Positions 35,531 through 44,620 of a stretch of DNA of 64,000 bases are shown one piece after another (within the stretch, counting starts at the first letter, position 1; each line of letters opens with the position of its first letter). The DNA is taken from the NCBI GenBank assembly GCA_902777835.1, contig CACYVC010000014.1, forward strand, positions 1-64,000, in the 5' to 3' direction. This stretch comes from an uncultured Bacteroidales bacterium (lineage in GTDB: Bacteria; Bacteroidota; Bacteroidia; Bacteroidales; Muribaculaceae). The notes under the pieces were generated by a model. It saw only the letters and a program-made list of their open reading frames with translations. It was not told the DNA's origin and searched no databases. A program made the position numbers and the translations under genes.

Positions 35531-36484
35531 ATGAATTTAGATGGACGCAGAGAAAGTTCAAATGTTGAAGATCGCCGTGGCATGAGTAGCGGCGCAAAGG
35601 CCGGCGTTGGCGGAGGTTTAATGGGTATTGTCATTGCTATTTTAATTGGTTTAATGTCCAATGGCGGAGGATGCAGTAGCATGGGTGGTCTCGGAGGAGG
35701 CGCTGGTGCTGGCGGCGGTATGGGTATTGACTTAGGCGATGTACTGGGCGGCATGTTAGGTGGCGGTGGATTCAATAATCAGATTCAAGCTCCAGGACAT
35801 ACTGAATTCACCGAGGAAGAGCAAGCTCTTTATAAGTTCTCAAGTCAGATTCTTGCTGGCACTGAGGACATCTGGTCACAGATTTTCCGTGAGCAGAGAT
35901 TGGGTGAGTATAAAAATCCCAAGATGGTTATCTACACTGGTGCTACAAGCACAGCATGTGGTCAGGGTCAGGCGGCTATGGGTCCATTCTATTGCAGTGG
36001 TGACCAGTGCCTTTATATCGACCTGTCATTCTTCACTACCATGAAGTCGCAGTTAGGTGCTGATGGCGATTTTGCCTATGCCTACGTGATAGCACACGAG
36101 GTTGGACACCATGTAGAGTATCTTACTGGCATCCTCGACAAGATTCACGCTAAGATGCGCCAGTATGGACAGGGTAGTGCACAGGCCAATAAAGAGAGTG
36201 TGCGCATCGAGTTGCTTGCCGACTATCTGGCTGGCTGCTGGGCTCACTACGACAACGAGCAGTTCGCTTCGCTTGATGATGGTGACTTGAAAGAGGCCAT
36301 CGACTGCGCCCTCAAGATTGGTGATGACTACCTACAGAAGCGTGGTCAGGGTTATGCAGTACCCGAGAGCTTCACTCATGGTACTAGCGATCAGCGCATG
36401 CGCTGGTTCAAGGCTGGCTTTGAGACTGGTGACGTGAGAAGAGGCATGGAAGCAGCTATGAACCTCAATTACAACCAGCTGTAA
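35531..36484 (+). CDS. Neutral zinc metallopeptidase, YpfJ/KPN_02809 family
   Basis: A 317-residue membrane-anchored protein of the family called putative neutral zinc metallopeptidase. It has the family N-terminus MNLDGRRESSNVEDRRG, a transmembrane helix at about residues 30-47 (GLMGIVIAILIGLM), a Gly-rich linker, and the peptidase domain. The zinc motif is HEVGH with His189, Glu190 and His193, in AYVIAHEVGHHVEYL. SACGQGQAAMGPFYC and DQCLYIDLSF are other family landmarks, and RIELLADYLAGCWAH carries the probable third ligand. Its physiological substrate is unknown. It has its own promoter and a terminator. Confidence 0.92.
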   Translation: MNLDGRRESSNVEDRRGMSSGAKAGVGGGLMGIVIAILIGLMSNGGGCSSMGGLGGGAGAGGGMGIDLGDVLGGMLGGGGFNNQIQAPGHTEFTEEEQALYKFSSQILAGTEDIWSQIFREQRLGEYKNPKMVIYTGATSTACGQGQAAMGPFYCSGDQCLYIDLSFFTTMKSQLGADGDFAYAYVIAHEVGHHVEYLTGILDKIHAKMRQYGQGSAQANKESVRIELLADYLAGCWAHYDNEQFASLDDGDLKEAIDCALKIGDDYLQKRGQGYAVPESFTHGTSDQRMRWFKAGFETGDVRRGMEAAMNLNYNQL

Positions 36485-36533
36485 TCACAATTTAATTACG
36501 CACAGTTTTGATTGTAGCGTTCAGATGATTTAG

Positions 36534-36569
36534 TCCCCAAGTTCATTATTGAGCTTGGGGATTTGTTTT
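36534..36569 (+). terminator. Intrinsic terminator of the zinc metallopeptidase gene
   Basis: CCCCAAGTTCA (36535-36545) pairs with TGAGCTTGGGG (36550-36560) with one G-U pair, followed by ATTTGTTTT. Confidence 0.8.
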
Positions 36570-36625
36570 GCCATATAATGTAAACGTTTTCCTATTAAAT
36601 ATAATAAAATGGTTATCCATTAAAC

Positions 36626-36656
36626 TTTGAGTCTTAAAGGATACTACTAATTTTGC
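36626..36656 (+). promoter_or_regulatory. Sigma-ABfr-type promoter of the small secreted protein gene
   Basis: TTTG at 36626-36629, an 18-nt spacer, TAATTTTGC at 36648-36656. The leader to the ATG at 36715 is about 55 nt. Confidence 0.65.
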
Positions 36657-36714
36657 AGCCGCTTTAAGAAACAACAAAAATAAAACAGAATATAATAATA
36701 AAATTTACTAGATT

Positions 36715-37326
36715 ATGAAAAAAGTTATTTTAGCCTTATTGATTGGTTTGTGCTCATTATCGAGCTATGCTAGTGAGTATGACACTGATTACATCACTAT
36801 TCCAGAGTCTTATATCAATAGCCCTGGACATACCTATCTTCTTGAGAAAGCTGCAACTATTTTTAGACATGAATATCGCTTGACCCTTACTAATATATAT
36901 TTAAGTGAATGTTGGTTCTATTGCGATATCGTCATTGAGCATTTTGAGGATGATTTTGATGTTACTCAATCTTGTGACAACGAGTATCCTCAGAGTGAAG
37001 CTGGTCCTGGTACAACGTCATCAATTACTGTTGGAAAAACCGCCTACGACATCGTAATTCATTCCGAAGTTAGATTATGGAGAGATGATGATGAGAAGAA
37101 TATAACAGTGACATATCATTTCACTGATGCTTGGAAACAGGATGACTATTATTTAGTTGTAACTTTCCCTTATAACAAAAAGACTTGGACAGGCATAAAT
37201 GATGTTACTATCACCCCAACATCGGTTGAGTACTATGACCTTCAAGGTCGCAAACTCAATGGCCCACAATCAGGCATCGTGATTGAGAAGCAGGGTGACA
37301 AGGTTACTAAGAAGATGTACCGTTAA
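36715..37326 (+). CDS. Small secreted protein with a C-terminal sorting-like motif
   Basis: A 203-residue protein with signal peptide MKKVILALLIGLCSLSSYA. The mature part is acidic and aromatic with no family I recognise. The C-terminus (TSVEYYDLQGRKLNG, then GIVIEKQGDKVTKKMYR) repeats the YDLQGR pattern of the 860-residue protein 1.7 kb upstream, so both probably follow the same export or anchoring route. Base composition is a little more AT-rich than its neighbours, which may mean a young or fast-evolving gene. It has its own promoter and a shared terminator with secA. Confidence 0.75.
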   Translation: MKKVILALLIGLCSLSSYASEYDTDYITIPESYINSPGHTYLLEKAATIFRHEYRLTLTNIYLSECWFYCDIVIEHFEDDFDVTQSCDNEYPQSEAGPGTTSSITVGKTAYDIVIHSEVRLWRDDDEKNITVTYHFTDAWKQDDYYLVVTFPYNKKTWTGINDVTITPTSVEYYDLQGRKLNGPQSGIVIEKQGDKVTKKMYR

Positions 37327-37347
37327 TCAATCCACAAATCATAATAA

Positions 37348-37381
37348 AATCCCCTTGAGCTCTTGAAAACTCAAGGGGATT
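37348..37381. terminator. Bidirectional terminator between the small secreted protein gene and secA
   Basis: Perfect 12-bp stem AATCCCCTTGAG (37348-37359) with CTCAAGGGGATT (37370-37381). On the minus strand it is followed by a T-rich tract, so it also fits the secA end. Confidence 0.75.
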
Positions 37382-37409
37382 GTTGTATCTGGCAGTCTGC
37401 TATTATTGT

Positions 37410-40400
37410 TTATTGCAGCTTTCCGTGGCAGTTTTTGTATTTCTTGCCGCTGCCGCATGGGCAAGGATCGTTGCGGCCAATCTTTGGACCTTCGTTGCGG
37501 ATTGGTGCCACTGGTCCGCGTCCTGCCTGGCTTGCGCTCATGCCGGCTTGGCGTTGAGCTGCTGCAGCTGCTGCCACAGCATCTTGTCCACGGCCTTCGT
37601 TGTAGCGTTGGCGTTGACGACGCTCCTCTTGAGCGCGGCTCACTTCGGGATTGCCTTCCTGAGTTGGAATCTGTCCACGCATAAGCGATGATATGGCCTT
37701 GTTGTTCAAATCGGCAAGCATAGCCTGGAAGAGGTTGAATGACTCGAGTTTGTAGATTACCAATGGGTCTTTCTGCTCGTAGCTTGCATTCTGCACACTT
37801 TGACGCAACTGGTCGAGGTCACGCAGGTGAGTCTTCCAGTTCTCGTCGATAGAAAGCAGCAGGATAGCTTTCTGCCAAGCCTTGGCAATGCACTTGCTCT
37901 GGGTTTCATATGCCTCTTTGAGGTCGATGACGATGCCATAGGTGCGACGTCCGTCGGTAATGGGCACTCTCATCTTGCCCTGAGGCTCGGGTAATCCTTC
38001 GCTCATCTGTCGCTCACACACACTTTGAATTACAGGGTTGGCGATTTCAGAGAGTCGTTCAGTTTTACGTTTGAAGGCCTCCATCACAGCTTCAAAGAGC
38101 TGGTCAATGCTCTTTTGTGAATCTTGCTTGCGGAATTGCTCCTCGGTGAATGGTGGTTCAATAGCGTAGGTGGAGAGCACTTGCATCTTCAGGTCTTCGT
38201 AAGCTGATGGGTCAAACTTGTTGACCGTCTCCTCGATGCTGTCGTAAATGGTGTTCATGATGTCGATGCCAATGCGCTCACCCAGCAGTGCATGGTGACG
38301 ACGGGTGTAGATGGCATTACGCTGATAGTTCATCACATCGTCATACTCTAGAGTGTGCTTTCGGATACCGAAGTTGTTCTCCTCCACGCGCTTCTGAGCG
38401 TTCTCGATACTCTTGGTTACCATTGGCGACTCAATCATCTCGCCGTCGTGCAGTCCCAGACGGTCGAGCAGTTTAACTACTCGCTCGCTGGCAAACAGAC
38501 GCATCACCTTATCCTCGAAAGATACAAAGAATACAGAACTACCTGGGTCACCTTGACGCCCGGCACGACCACGCAGCTGGTTATCTACGCGTCGAGACTC
38601 GTGGCGCTCGGTGCCGATGATGGCAAGACCTCCTGCCTCTTTAACCTCAGGCGTAAGCTTGATATCGGTACCACGACCTGCCATGTTGGTGGCGATGGTA
38701 ACCACACCCTTGCCGTTGACCTGACGTCCGGCTTGTGCCACGATGTCGGCTTCCTTCTGGTGCAACTTGGCGTTGAGCACGTTATGTTCAATGTGTCGCA
38801 AACTAAGCTGGCGGCTTAATCGCTCAGAGATTTCCACCGAAGTGGTACCCACTAGGGTGGGGCGTCCCATATCGCGCATCTTCACGATTTCCTCAATCAC
38901 AGCATTGAACTTCTCCTTCTCGGTCTTGAACACGCGGTCGGGAAGGTCCTTGCGGATTACTGGGCGGTTAGTGGGGATGTTAACTACATCGAGTTTATAA
39001 ATCTCCCAGAACTCACCAGCCTCGGTCATAGCGGTACCGGTCATACCTGCCAACTTGTGATACATGCGGAAGTAGTTCTGCAGTGTGATGGTGGCGAAGG
39101 TCTGTGTTGCAGCCTCCACTTTCACACCCTCTTTTGCCTCGATAGCCTGGTGGAGACCATCGCTATAGCGGCGGCCTTCCATGATACGGCCAGTCTGCTC
39201 ATCTACGATTTTTACCTTGCCTTCCTCGTCAACGATATACTCGTCGTCGCGGTTGAAAAGGGTATAGGCCTTGAGCAACTGGGTGACGGTGTGCACGCGC
39301 TCGGCTTTCACCGAGTAGTTTTGAAGCAACTCGTCTTTCTTTGCTATCTTCTCTTCCTCACTCAGGGGCTCGTTCGACACTTGCGAGAGCTCTGTGGCGA
39401 TGTCGGGCAGTACGAAGAACTTGGGGTCGTCGGTGCCGCGTGTGAGCACGTCAATACCGTTGTCGGTAAGCTCCACAGTGTTGTTCTGCTCCTCGATGAT
39501 GAAGTAGAGTGGGTCGGTCACAATGTGCATTTCGCGGTTGTTGTCTTGCATGTAGAATGCCTCGGTCTTGAGCATCATCTGCTTCACGCCCTCTTGTGAG
39601 AGGAACTTGATGAGTGGCTTGTACTTAGGCAGACCCTTGAATGCACGGAACAGCAGCAGTGTGCCTTCTTTCACTTGTTCTTTATCATCGCTAGCCATGA
39701 GGCGACGGGCGTCGCTCAAGAGCTGGGTAACAAGACGGCGCTGTGCTTCGTAAACACGCTCCACATTGGGTTTGTATTCGTCAAATAGTTGGTCCTCACC
39801 ACGAGGCACAGGACCAGAGATAATCAATGGCGTGCGGGCATCATCAATAAGCACCGAGTCCACCTCATCGACAATGGCGTAGTGGTGTGGACGTTGCACG
39901 AGATCTTCGGGGGTCATCGACATGTTGTCGCGCAGATAGTCGAAACCAAACTCACTGTTGGTACCGAAGGTGATGTCGCAATTGTAAGCATTGCGACGCT
40001 CCTCGCTGTTAGGCTCAGTCTTGTCGATACATGCTACGCTCAGGCCATGGAACATATAGAGTGGACCCATCCACTCCGAGTCACGTTTGGCAAGGTAGTC
40101 GTTCACAGTTACCACGTGAACACCGCAACCGGCCAAGGCGTTGAGGAACACTGGTAGGGTAGCAACAAGGGTCTTACCTTCACCAGTCGCCATCTCAGCA
40201 ATCTTACCTTGATGGAGAACCGATCCACCAATGAGCTGCACGTCGTAGTGAATCATGTTCCAGGTCATCTCGTTACCGCCGGCTTCCCAAGTGTTGAAAT
40301 AGGTGGCTTTGTCGCCGTTTACCTCTAGGAAGTCGTGGCCGTCGGCAGCTAGTTTGCGGTCGAAGTCGGTTGCCGTCACCTCGATTTGCTCATTCTCGGT

Positions 40401-40763
40401 GAATCGGCGCGCTGTTTCTTTCACTATGGCAAATACCACTGGCAGCACCTCATTGAGTTTCTCTTCAATGCGGTCGAGCACCTCTTTCTCCAGTTTGTCA
40501 ACTTTAGCCCACATGGGTTCTCTTTCCTCATATTCGAGGGTCTCGATTTCGGCTTTGATAGACGCAATCTCGTCGCGCTGAGGCTGCACATAATCTTGAA
40601 TCTCCTGTCGGATAGCAGCACTACGAGCGCGCAAATCATCGTTCGACAACTTTTCGATCTCGGGATAAACAGCCTGAATTTCATGCACTATTGGCATAAG
40701 CTTCTTCAGGTCTCGCTCACTCTTGTTGCCGAAGATGGATTTCAAAAAACTATTTAATGACAT
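37410..40763 (-). CDS. secA: Protein translocase motor subunit SecA
   Basis: ATPase that drives exported proteins through SecYEG. The 1117-residue protein is long, as in Bacteroidetes, mainly through an extra coiled-coil-like insert near residues 55-105 ([33 protein letters not shown]). Walker A MATGEGKT is at residues 191-198, then [13 protein letters not shown], the [19 protein letters not shown] box, and [12 protein letters not shown]. The C-terminus has the zinc-binding SEC-C motif [14 protein letters not shown], preceded by a Gln/Arg-rich linker. The promoter is of the array-linked TACCTTTGC type. Confidence 0.98.
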   Translation of the reverse strand: MSLNSFLKSIFGNKSERDLKKLMPIVHEIQAVYPEIEKLSNDDLRARSAAIRQEIQDYVQPQRDEIASIKAEIETLEYEEREPMWAKVDKLEKEVLDRIEEKLNEVLPVVFAIVKETARRFTENEQIEVTATDFDRKLAADGHDFLEVNGDKATYFNTWEAGGNEMTWNMIHYDVQLIGGSVLHQGKIAEMATGEGKTLVATLPVFLNALAGCGVHVVTVNDYLAKRDSEWMGPLYMFHGLSVACIDKTEPNSEERRNAYNCDITFGTNSEFGFDYLRDNMSMTPEDLVQRPHHYAIVDEVDSVLIDDARTPLIISGPVPRGEDQLFDEYKPNVERVYEAQRRLVTQLLSDARRLMASDDKEQVKEGTLLLFRAFKGLPKYKPLIKFLSQEGVKQMMLKTEAFYMQDNNREMHIVTDPLYFIIEEQNNTVELTDNGIDVLTRGTDDPKFFVLPDIATELSQVSNEPLSEEEKIAKKDELLQNYSVKAERVHTVTQLLKAYTLFNRDDEYIVDEEGKVKIVDEQTGRIMEGRRYSDGLHQAIEAKEGVKVEAATQTFATITLQNYFRMYHKLAGMTGTAMTEAGEFWEIYKLDVVNIPTNRPVIRKDLPDRVFKTEKEKFNAVIEEIVKMRDMGRPTLVGTTSVEISERLSRQLSLRHIEHNVLNAKLHQKEADIVAQAGRQVNGKGVVTIATNMAGRGTDIKLTPEVKEAGGLAIIGTERHESRRVDNQLRGRAGRQGDPGSSVFFVSFEDKVMRLFASERVVKLLDRLGLHDGEMIESPMVTKSIENAQKRVEENNFGIRKHTLEYDDVMNYQRNAIYTRRHHALLGERIGIDIMNTIYDSIEETVNKFDPSAYEDLKMQVLSTYAIEPPFTEEQFRKQDSQKSIDQLFEAVMEAFKRKTERLSEIANPVIQSVCERQMSEGLPEPQGKMRVPITDGRRTYGIVIDLKEAYETQSKCIAKAWQKAILLLSIDENWKTHLRDLDQLRQSVQNASYEQKDPLVIYKLESFNLFQAMLADLNNKAISSLMRGQIPTQEGNPEVSRAQEERRQRQRYNEGRGQDAVAAAAAAQRQAGMSASQAGRGPVAPIRNEGPKIGRNDPCPCGSGKKYKNCHGKLQ

Positions 40764-40840
40764 ATTTTTATATAATTGTGTTTTTTTACAGTGTAGATAA
40801 TATTTTGCAGCAAAAAATGTGCCAAATCCATAACAAGCTG

Positions 40841-40849
40841 CAAAGGTAC
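40841..40849 (-). promoter_or_regulatory. -7 element of secA
   Basis: Minus-strand TACCTTTG (40841-40848), about 77 nt from the start codon. The heptamer array begins 8 nt upstream, and no TTG is present at -33. Confidence 0.55.
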
Positions 40850-40856
40850 GAAAAAG

Positions 40857-40884
40857 TTTTCAGTTATCACTTATTAGTTGTCAG
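40857..40884. repeat. Heptamer array, word CTGANAA, upstream of the secA promoter
   Basis: On the minus strand CTGACAA, CTAATAA, GTGATAA, CTGAAAA in 7-bp phase, then 8 nt (CTTTTTCG) to TACCTTTG. Confidence 0.6.
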
Positions 40885-40951
40885 TTTTTTTGATGCTGAC
40901 AATTTTGTGTAACAACATTTTGGATAACTGGTAGATAGATATTATTGTGCA

Positions 40952-42154
40952 TTATTGCCTCCTCACATTCACCAGCGACCGCAGTAGGGTGGAAGCGACG
41001 ATGGGGTAGAATGCGGCATTTGCCACTTGCAGGCCACTTACCCACACTACTGCCATAGTGGCAATTAGGGCAATATTGATGAGGTGTGCCCATCGTAAAG
41101 GTTTCTTTGCTCTCTTTATCCAAGGAAGGATGGCGAGTAACAAAAGCAGTGGGTGCAGCCACAGGATGTTGTAGTTGGGCAGCACTGCCTCATGGGTGGA
41201 GATGAACTCTACAAAGAAAATAACGCATCCTGCCAAGCCTGCGACCGTGAAAAGCAAAGTGTCATACCAACGCGACACTTTGCGGTGTTTCCAGTTTTGG
41301 TAGGATATTATTACGGTGAAAATCAGTAGTACTATTGCTACGGTTAGTGGATGGAGATACCAGGGAGTGGGGGGCAGCACCAGGCCTTTGTCGTCGCCCT
41401 CCATCACCACATTAGTGGCCTTTACGAGTTTTTCGGGGCCATTGCCGTTATCTACTTCCACATTGCTTATGGCATTCATCAAGAACAGTGGCACAAAGGT
41501 CTGTGTTCGTGCGTCAACCACGGTGTCGCAGGCAGCACCTAGTGCGAGGTCTATGCCAAATTGCTCCCACGGATAATTGCGCGTGTAATATGTCATGATT
41601 TGCCGCAGCGTCTTGCCCACTACATAGTCACATTTGGAGTAGTCAATTTTCTGACCTATAGCTTTTTCAATGATATCTCGCGGACGGGTGGAACAGTTGT
41701 CGCTGAAGTGGCGATATCGGTACACACAGTTCTCGCGCCTGGCATTGGTCAAGAGCATGTCGAGCATTTGTTGTGCCTGTTCGGGTGTGATGTTGAGGTC
41801 TTGTTTTATTATCTTGCGACCTGGTTTTATGCCTCCGTCGAGGGTGGGAGGCATTATGGCACACATATAGTCGGTCTCACCCATGATGTAGCGCCCAAGG
41901 AAGTTAGGCGAGTTGAAGTCGAACACACCATAATTAAAGAAATAGGCGTTCTTCCCCTTGGTAACCAATATCTCGGAGTGTCCAAACACCTCAAAAATCT
42001 CGTCACCAGGATAGAAGGTGATAAGGCTCACCTCGATGTTGTCGGTGGTGGCGGTGCTGTCGGGGCGAGGACTCTCACTTTGTGCCCACATTTGTGTCCA
42101 CGTGGAAATCAGTATAGCTGTTATTAGGGTAATATTTTTGAGAAACTGTATCAT
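40952..42154 (-). CDS. DUF4105 (Lnb N-terminal periplasmic domain) membrane protein, copy 1
   Basis: A 400-residue protein with signal peptide, a DUF4105 domain (about residues 35-235), and four or five C-terminal transmembrane helices from about residue 265. In the domain, FEVFGHSEILV carries a conserved His and YRHFSDNCSTRPRDII a conserved Cys, the pair expected for a papain/NlpC-like hydrolase fold. The function of the family is not settled. A second copy with the same architecture is encoded at 54493. Its promoter is of the array-linked TACCTTTGC type. It is convergent with nothing; secA lies 190 bp downstream on the same strand. Confidence 0.85.
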   Translation of the reverse strand: MIQFLKNITLITAILISTWTQMWAQSESPRPDSTATTDNIEVSLITFYPGDEIFEVFGHSEILVTKGKNAYFFNYGVFDFNSPNFLGRYIMGETDYMCAIMPPTLDGGIKPGRKIIKQDLNITPEQAQQMLDMLLTNARRENCVYRYRHFSDNCSTRPRDIIEKAIGQKIDYSKCDYVVGKTLRQIMTYYTRNYPWEQFGIDLALGAACDTVVDARTQTFVPLFLMNAISNVEVDNGNGPEKLVKATNVVMEGDDKGLVLPPTPWYLHPLTVAIVLLIFTVIISYQNWKHRKVSRWYDTLLFTVAGLAGCVIFFVEFISTHEAVLPNYNILWLHPLLLLLAILPWIKRAKKPLRWAHLINIALIATMAVVWVSGLQVANAAFYPIVASTLLRSLVNVRRQ

Positions 42155-42180
42155 AACTATGTCATTTTCACTTACGGGTG

Positions 42181-42189
42181 CAAAGGTAG
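42181..42189 (-). promoter_or_regulatory. -7 element of the first DUF4105 gene
   Basis: Minus-strand TACCTTTG (42181-42188), 26 nt from the start codon, preceded by an 8-nt CTTTTTAC spacer and a heptamer array. Confidence 0.6.
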
Positions 42190-42196
42190 TAAAAAG

Positions 42197-42231
42197 TTGT
42201 CAGTTGTCAGTTATAAGCTGTCAGTTTTTAG
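42197..42231. repeat. Heptamer array, word CTGACAA, upstream of the DUF4105 promoter
   Basis: On the minus strand CTAAAAA, CTGACAG, CTTATAA, CTGACAA, CTGACAA in 7-bp phase, then 8 nt to TACCTTTG. Confidence 0.65.
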
Positions 42232-42240
42232 ATGGTGGTT

Positions 42241-42271
42241 TTATGCATTATGAATTATGATTTGTGCATTA
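42241..42271. repeat. Heptamer array, word TTATGNA
   Basis: TTATGCA, TTATGAA, TTATGAT, TTGTGCA in 7-bp phase. It is the same word family as the arrays at 5521 and 20074, and lies between the DUF4105 array and the candidate RNA terminator. Confidence 0.6.
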
Positions 42272-42273
42272 AC

Positions 42274-42307
42274 AAAAAAAAAGCCCGGCTCTCACGAGTG
42301 GGACTTT
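42274..42307 (-). terminator. Terminator of the candidate small RNA
   Basis: Minus strand: AAAGTCC pairs with GGGCTTT, an internal loop, CTC with GAG, a GTGA tetraloop (GNRA type), and nine T. Confidence 0.6.
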
Positions 42308-42368
42308 AAATTTATGAATAGAATCTGTATAGAAAAGTGCAATATAATATTGCTGTCCTAATTATTAT
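42274..42368 (-). ncRNA. Candidate small RNA of about 95 nt with its own promoter and terminator
   Basis: A minus-strand unit without any ATG. A well-spaced promoter (42375-42403) is followed by a 15-nt palindrome GCAATATAATATTGC (42339-42353), an AT-rich stretch, and a terminator hairpin ending in nine T (A run 42274-42282 on the plus strand). No protein gene lies upstream on this strand that would need this terminator. It is not a known family that I recognise. The 196 bp between it and the next gene are AT-rich. Confidence 0.4.
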
Positions 42369-42374
42369 GCGATG

Positions 42375-42403
42375 CAAAGTTACTCAGGTTTTAATAGTTG
42401 CAA
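42375..42403 (-). promoter_or_regulatory. Promoter of the candidate small RNA
   Basis: Minus strand: TTG at 42401-42403, an 18-nt spacer, and TAACTTTG at 42375-42382. Confidence 0.5.
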
Positions 42404-42510
42404 AAGGTAAAAAACTCTAAAAAAGTTGTCCAAAATTCAACTGTAGTGTTTTTGACTAGTTTTTGCGGAGAAAAAAACTATAATTTAATGGTTTTTTATG
42501 CGATTTTTTG

Positions 42511-42538
42511 TTGTTATCACACATTTTTATTATTTTTG
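42511..42538 (+). promoter_or_regulatory. Sigma-ABfr-type promoter of the DUF3298 gene
   Basis: TTG at 42511-42513 (or 42508-42510), 17 or 20 nt, then TATTTTTG at 42531-42538, 26 nt before the ATG. Confidence 0.6.
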
Positions 42539-42564
42539 TGCAAACTAAAAAATTCTAAGTAGTA

Positions 42565-43392
42565 ATGAAAAAATTAATTGTTCTCTCATTTGTGCTCTTT
42601 GCCCTTTGCGCGCAAGGTGCAGTAAAAGTAACAACTCAGCATTTTGAAGCAGCCGATTCTGTTCGTTTTTTTGATCCAAATGAGACTGAGTCTGAAGGTT
42701 TCAAGTTTGTAAAGACTGTGTCTGCCGACTGGCCAGTCACAATCAATGGTAAGAAGTCAAAAGCACTTAATGACTTTTTGATTGAAGAGGTGTTCTACGC
42801 TAGCCATAACCCCAATTTTCCCCAAAAAAGCATCAATAATGTGAATAGTCTAAGTGACTGCGTAAAGAATTGGGTAAAATACATTTTGCATGACAACGTG
42901 ATGCTTAGTGAATACGTGGTCAAAGATTTCGGAACGCCAGGAGTGAAAGATCTTGACAGCGAAGAATATCCCTTGAATAGGTGGTACGATGCAACCGAGT
43001 TTAAGCTTAGTCATGTGGTTGGTAATCTCGTGTTCTTTGTAGAATACAATGAAATTTACTATGGTGGGGCGCATCCAGATTATATGTATACCTACTATGC
43101 TTTTGATACAGCACTCAACCGTCCCATCCGTATGGATGATGTGATTACTAGCCGCACTAAGTTGTTGCGCTTGTTGCCAAAATATGACAAACGCGACAAG
43201 GACAGCAAATGGTGGCAGGAAATCCAAACTGTTGACCTCGGCAATTTTTATATCAAAGACGGCAACATGGTGTTCTCTTTCACACCTTATGCTATAGGTC
43301 CATTCTGTGATGGACAAATCGATGTGAAAGTGCCTCTCAAGACATTGAGGGCCAAAGGCCTGCTTACTGCCTACGGAAAGAAACTCAAATGA
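42565..43392 (+). CDS. Secreted DUF3298-domain protein
   Basis: A 275-residue exported protein with signal peptide MKKLIVLSFVLFALCAQG. The C-terminal half matches DUF3298: YYGGAHPDYMYTYYAFD, then RPIRMDDVI, and near the end VFSFTPYAIGPFCDGQIDVKVPL. DUF3298 is often joined with DUF4163, here the first 130 residues, as in RsiV-like proteins that bind lysozyme. This protein has no membrane anchor and no sigma-factor partner, so an anti-sigma role is unlikely. The next gene starts 3 bp after its stop, indicating co-transcription. Confidence 0.82.
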   Translation: MKKLIVLSFVLFALCAQGAVKVTTQHFEAADSVRFFDPNETESEGFKFVKTVSADWPVTINGKKSKALNDFLIEEVFYASHNPNFPQKSINNVNSLSDCVKNWVKYILHDNVMLSEYVVKDFGTPGVKDLDSEEYPLNRWYDATEFKLSHVVGNLVFFVEYNEIYYGGAHPDYMYTYYAFDTALNRPIRMDDVITSRTKLLRLLPKYDKRDKDSKWWQEIQTVDLGNFYIKDGNMVFSFTPYAIGPFCDGQIDVKVPLKTLRAKGLLTAYGKKLK

Positions 43393-43395
43393 TCT

Positions 43396-44574
43396 TTGGC
43401 GAGGAAGGTTTACATATTTAATCCTCAGAACGATTTGGCATTGGCAACTGGTGGCATCAATTATGTGGCGCCACCCTTTGCTATGCAGATGGCCCACGAC
43501 CTTGCGGTGCTACCTGCATTTATTGCTCAAGCAGGCTCGCTGCTGATTACCGACAGTGACCTTGATGCCGAGTGGCTGGAATATCTAAACTCCACTTTTG
43601 GTCTGGACGTTCATGCAATTAAACGTGCTGAGTTGCGGAGGTTGACCGACTACCAGATTATGCCGTGGGGATGGTCCCTCGACTTGCGGCGTCGGCTCGT
43701 CAAGTGGGGAGCGTCGAGCAACACCCTCCCTACAAAAGAAAATATCTATCATCTGCGCGGACTCTCGCATAGGCGTGTGACTGTGCTCATTCATCTGCGC
43801 CTCAAGGAATTGCTGGGCAAGCAGCTATGCCCCTTACCTGTGGAACTTGCTCTTACCGACGATGTGCTCGACTTCGTGAAGCAATATCGCGATTGCTTCA
43901 TCAAGACGCCGTGGTCAAGTAGTGGACGGGGCATTTATCACACACTTGATGGCGCTTCTCTCGAACTGGAGCAATGGTGCCGTGGAGCGCTCAAGCGGCA
44001 GGGGTCTTTGCTCTGTGAGCAGACGTTAGACAAGACGATGGACCTCGGGGTGGAGTTTTATTGTGAGAATGGCAAGGCAACAGTGCGAGGGTACTCTGTT
44101 TTTGAAACCGATAGCCATAGTCAATATAATCATGGGCTGGTGGCCGAAGAGAAAGAGTTGGAAAGGAGAATAACTGCTTTATATCCTGATTTTTACAAGG
44201 TTGTTGATGCCTTAACACAAGTGGTCGATGAAATGATAGCGCCACATTATGAGGGTTGGTTTGGCGTGGATATGCTTTTATTTAATGCACAATTCCCAAA
44301 TTCAGAATCTCAGCCCCCCATTGGCATTAACCCTTGTGTGGAGCTGAACCTGCGCCCAACGATGGGGGCGATTACCAGTGTGATAGGCAACAAAATGCTT
44401 AAGTCTGGCTGCTCGGCGGAGTTCCGCATTGAGCAGCGATGCACCAGCAATGCTCCGTGGGCAAAAGCGAAAGAGGCGGTGATTGAGAATGGGAAACTAA
44501 TTGATGGCACTCTACAACTCACACCCCCAAGCAGCGCCGCCCTATACCGAGCCATTATTGAAATAAAAACATAG
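43396..44574 (+). CDS. Bacteroidetes-specific ATP-grasp-like protein with a TTG start
   Basis: A 392-residue cytoplasmic protein. The N-terminus VYIFNPQNDLALATGGINYVAPP (two pieces) matches a conserved start seen in Bacteroidetes proteins of unknown function. The C-terminal half has ATP-grasp traits: FIKTPWSSSGRGIYH as the nucleotide-binding loop, and EGWFGVDMLLF and INPCVELNLRPTMG as the metal-binding end. A peptide-like ligase or phosphorylating role is possible. There is no ATG before this point; the in-frame TTG at 43396, 3 bp after the previous stop, is the only start that keeps the conserved N-terminus. A long hairpin overlaps its stop codon. Confidence 0.78.
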   Translation: MARKVYIFNPQNDLALATGGINYVAPPFAMQMAHDLAVLPAFIAQAGSLLITDSDLDAEWLEYLNSTFGLDVHAIKRAELRRLTDYQIMPWGWSLDLRRRLVKWGASSNTLPTKENIYHLRGLSHRRVTVLIHLRLKELLGKQLCPLPVELALTDDVLDFVKQYRDCFIKTPWSSSGRGIYHTLDGASLELEQWCRGALKRQGSLLCEQTLDKTMDLGVEFYCENGKATVRGYSVFETDSHSQYNHGLVAEEKELERRITALYPDFYKVVDALTQVVDEMIAPHYEGWFGVDMLLFNAQFPNSESQPPIGINPCVELNLRPTMGAITSVIGNKMLKSGCSAEFRIEQRCTSNAPWAKAKEAVIENGKLIDGTLQLTPPSSAALYRAIIEIKT

Positions 44575-44605
44575 AATCACCACAAAATGTGGTGATTCTA
44601 TGTTT
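44567..44605. terminator. Bidirectional terminator between convergent genes
   Basis: A perfect 17-bp stem: AAACATAGAATCACCAC with GTGGTGATTCTATGTTT around a 5-nt AAAAT loop. It includes the stop codon of the ATP-grasp-like gene and precedes the stop of the ATPase-CYTH gene on the other strand. Confidence 0.9.
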
Positions 44606-44620
44606 AATATTCTGCATTGA

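Noticed and set aside
42565-43392. Anti-sigma factor of the RsiV type
   Set aside because: DUF3298 is shared, but there is no membrane anchor, no cytoplasmic domain and no sigma-factor gene beside it.
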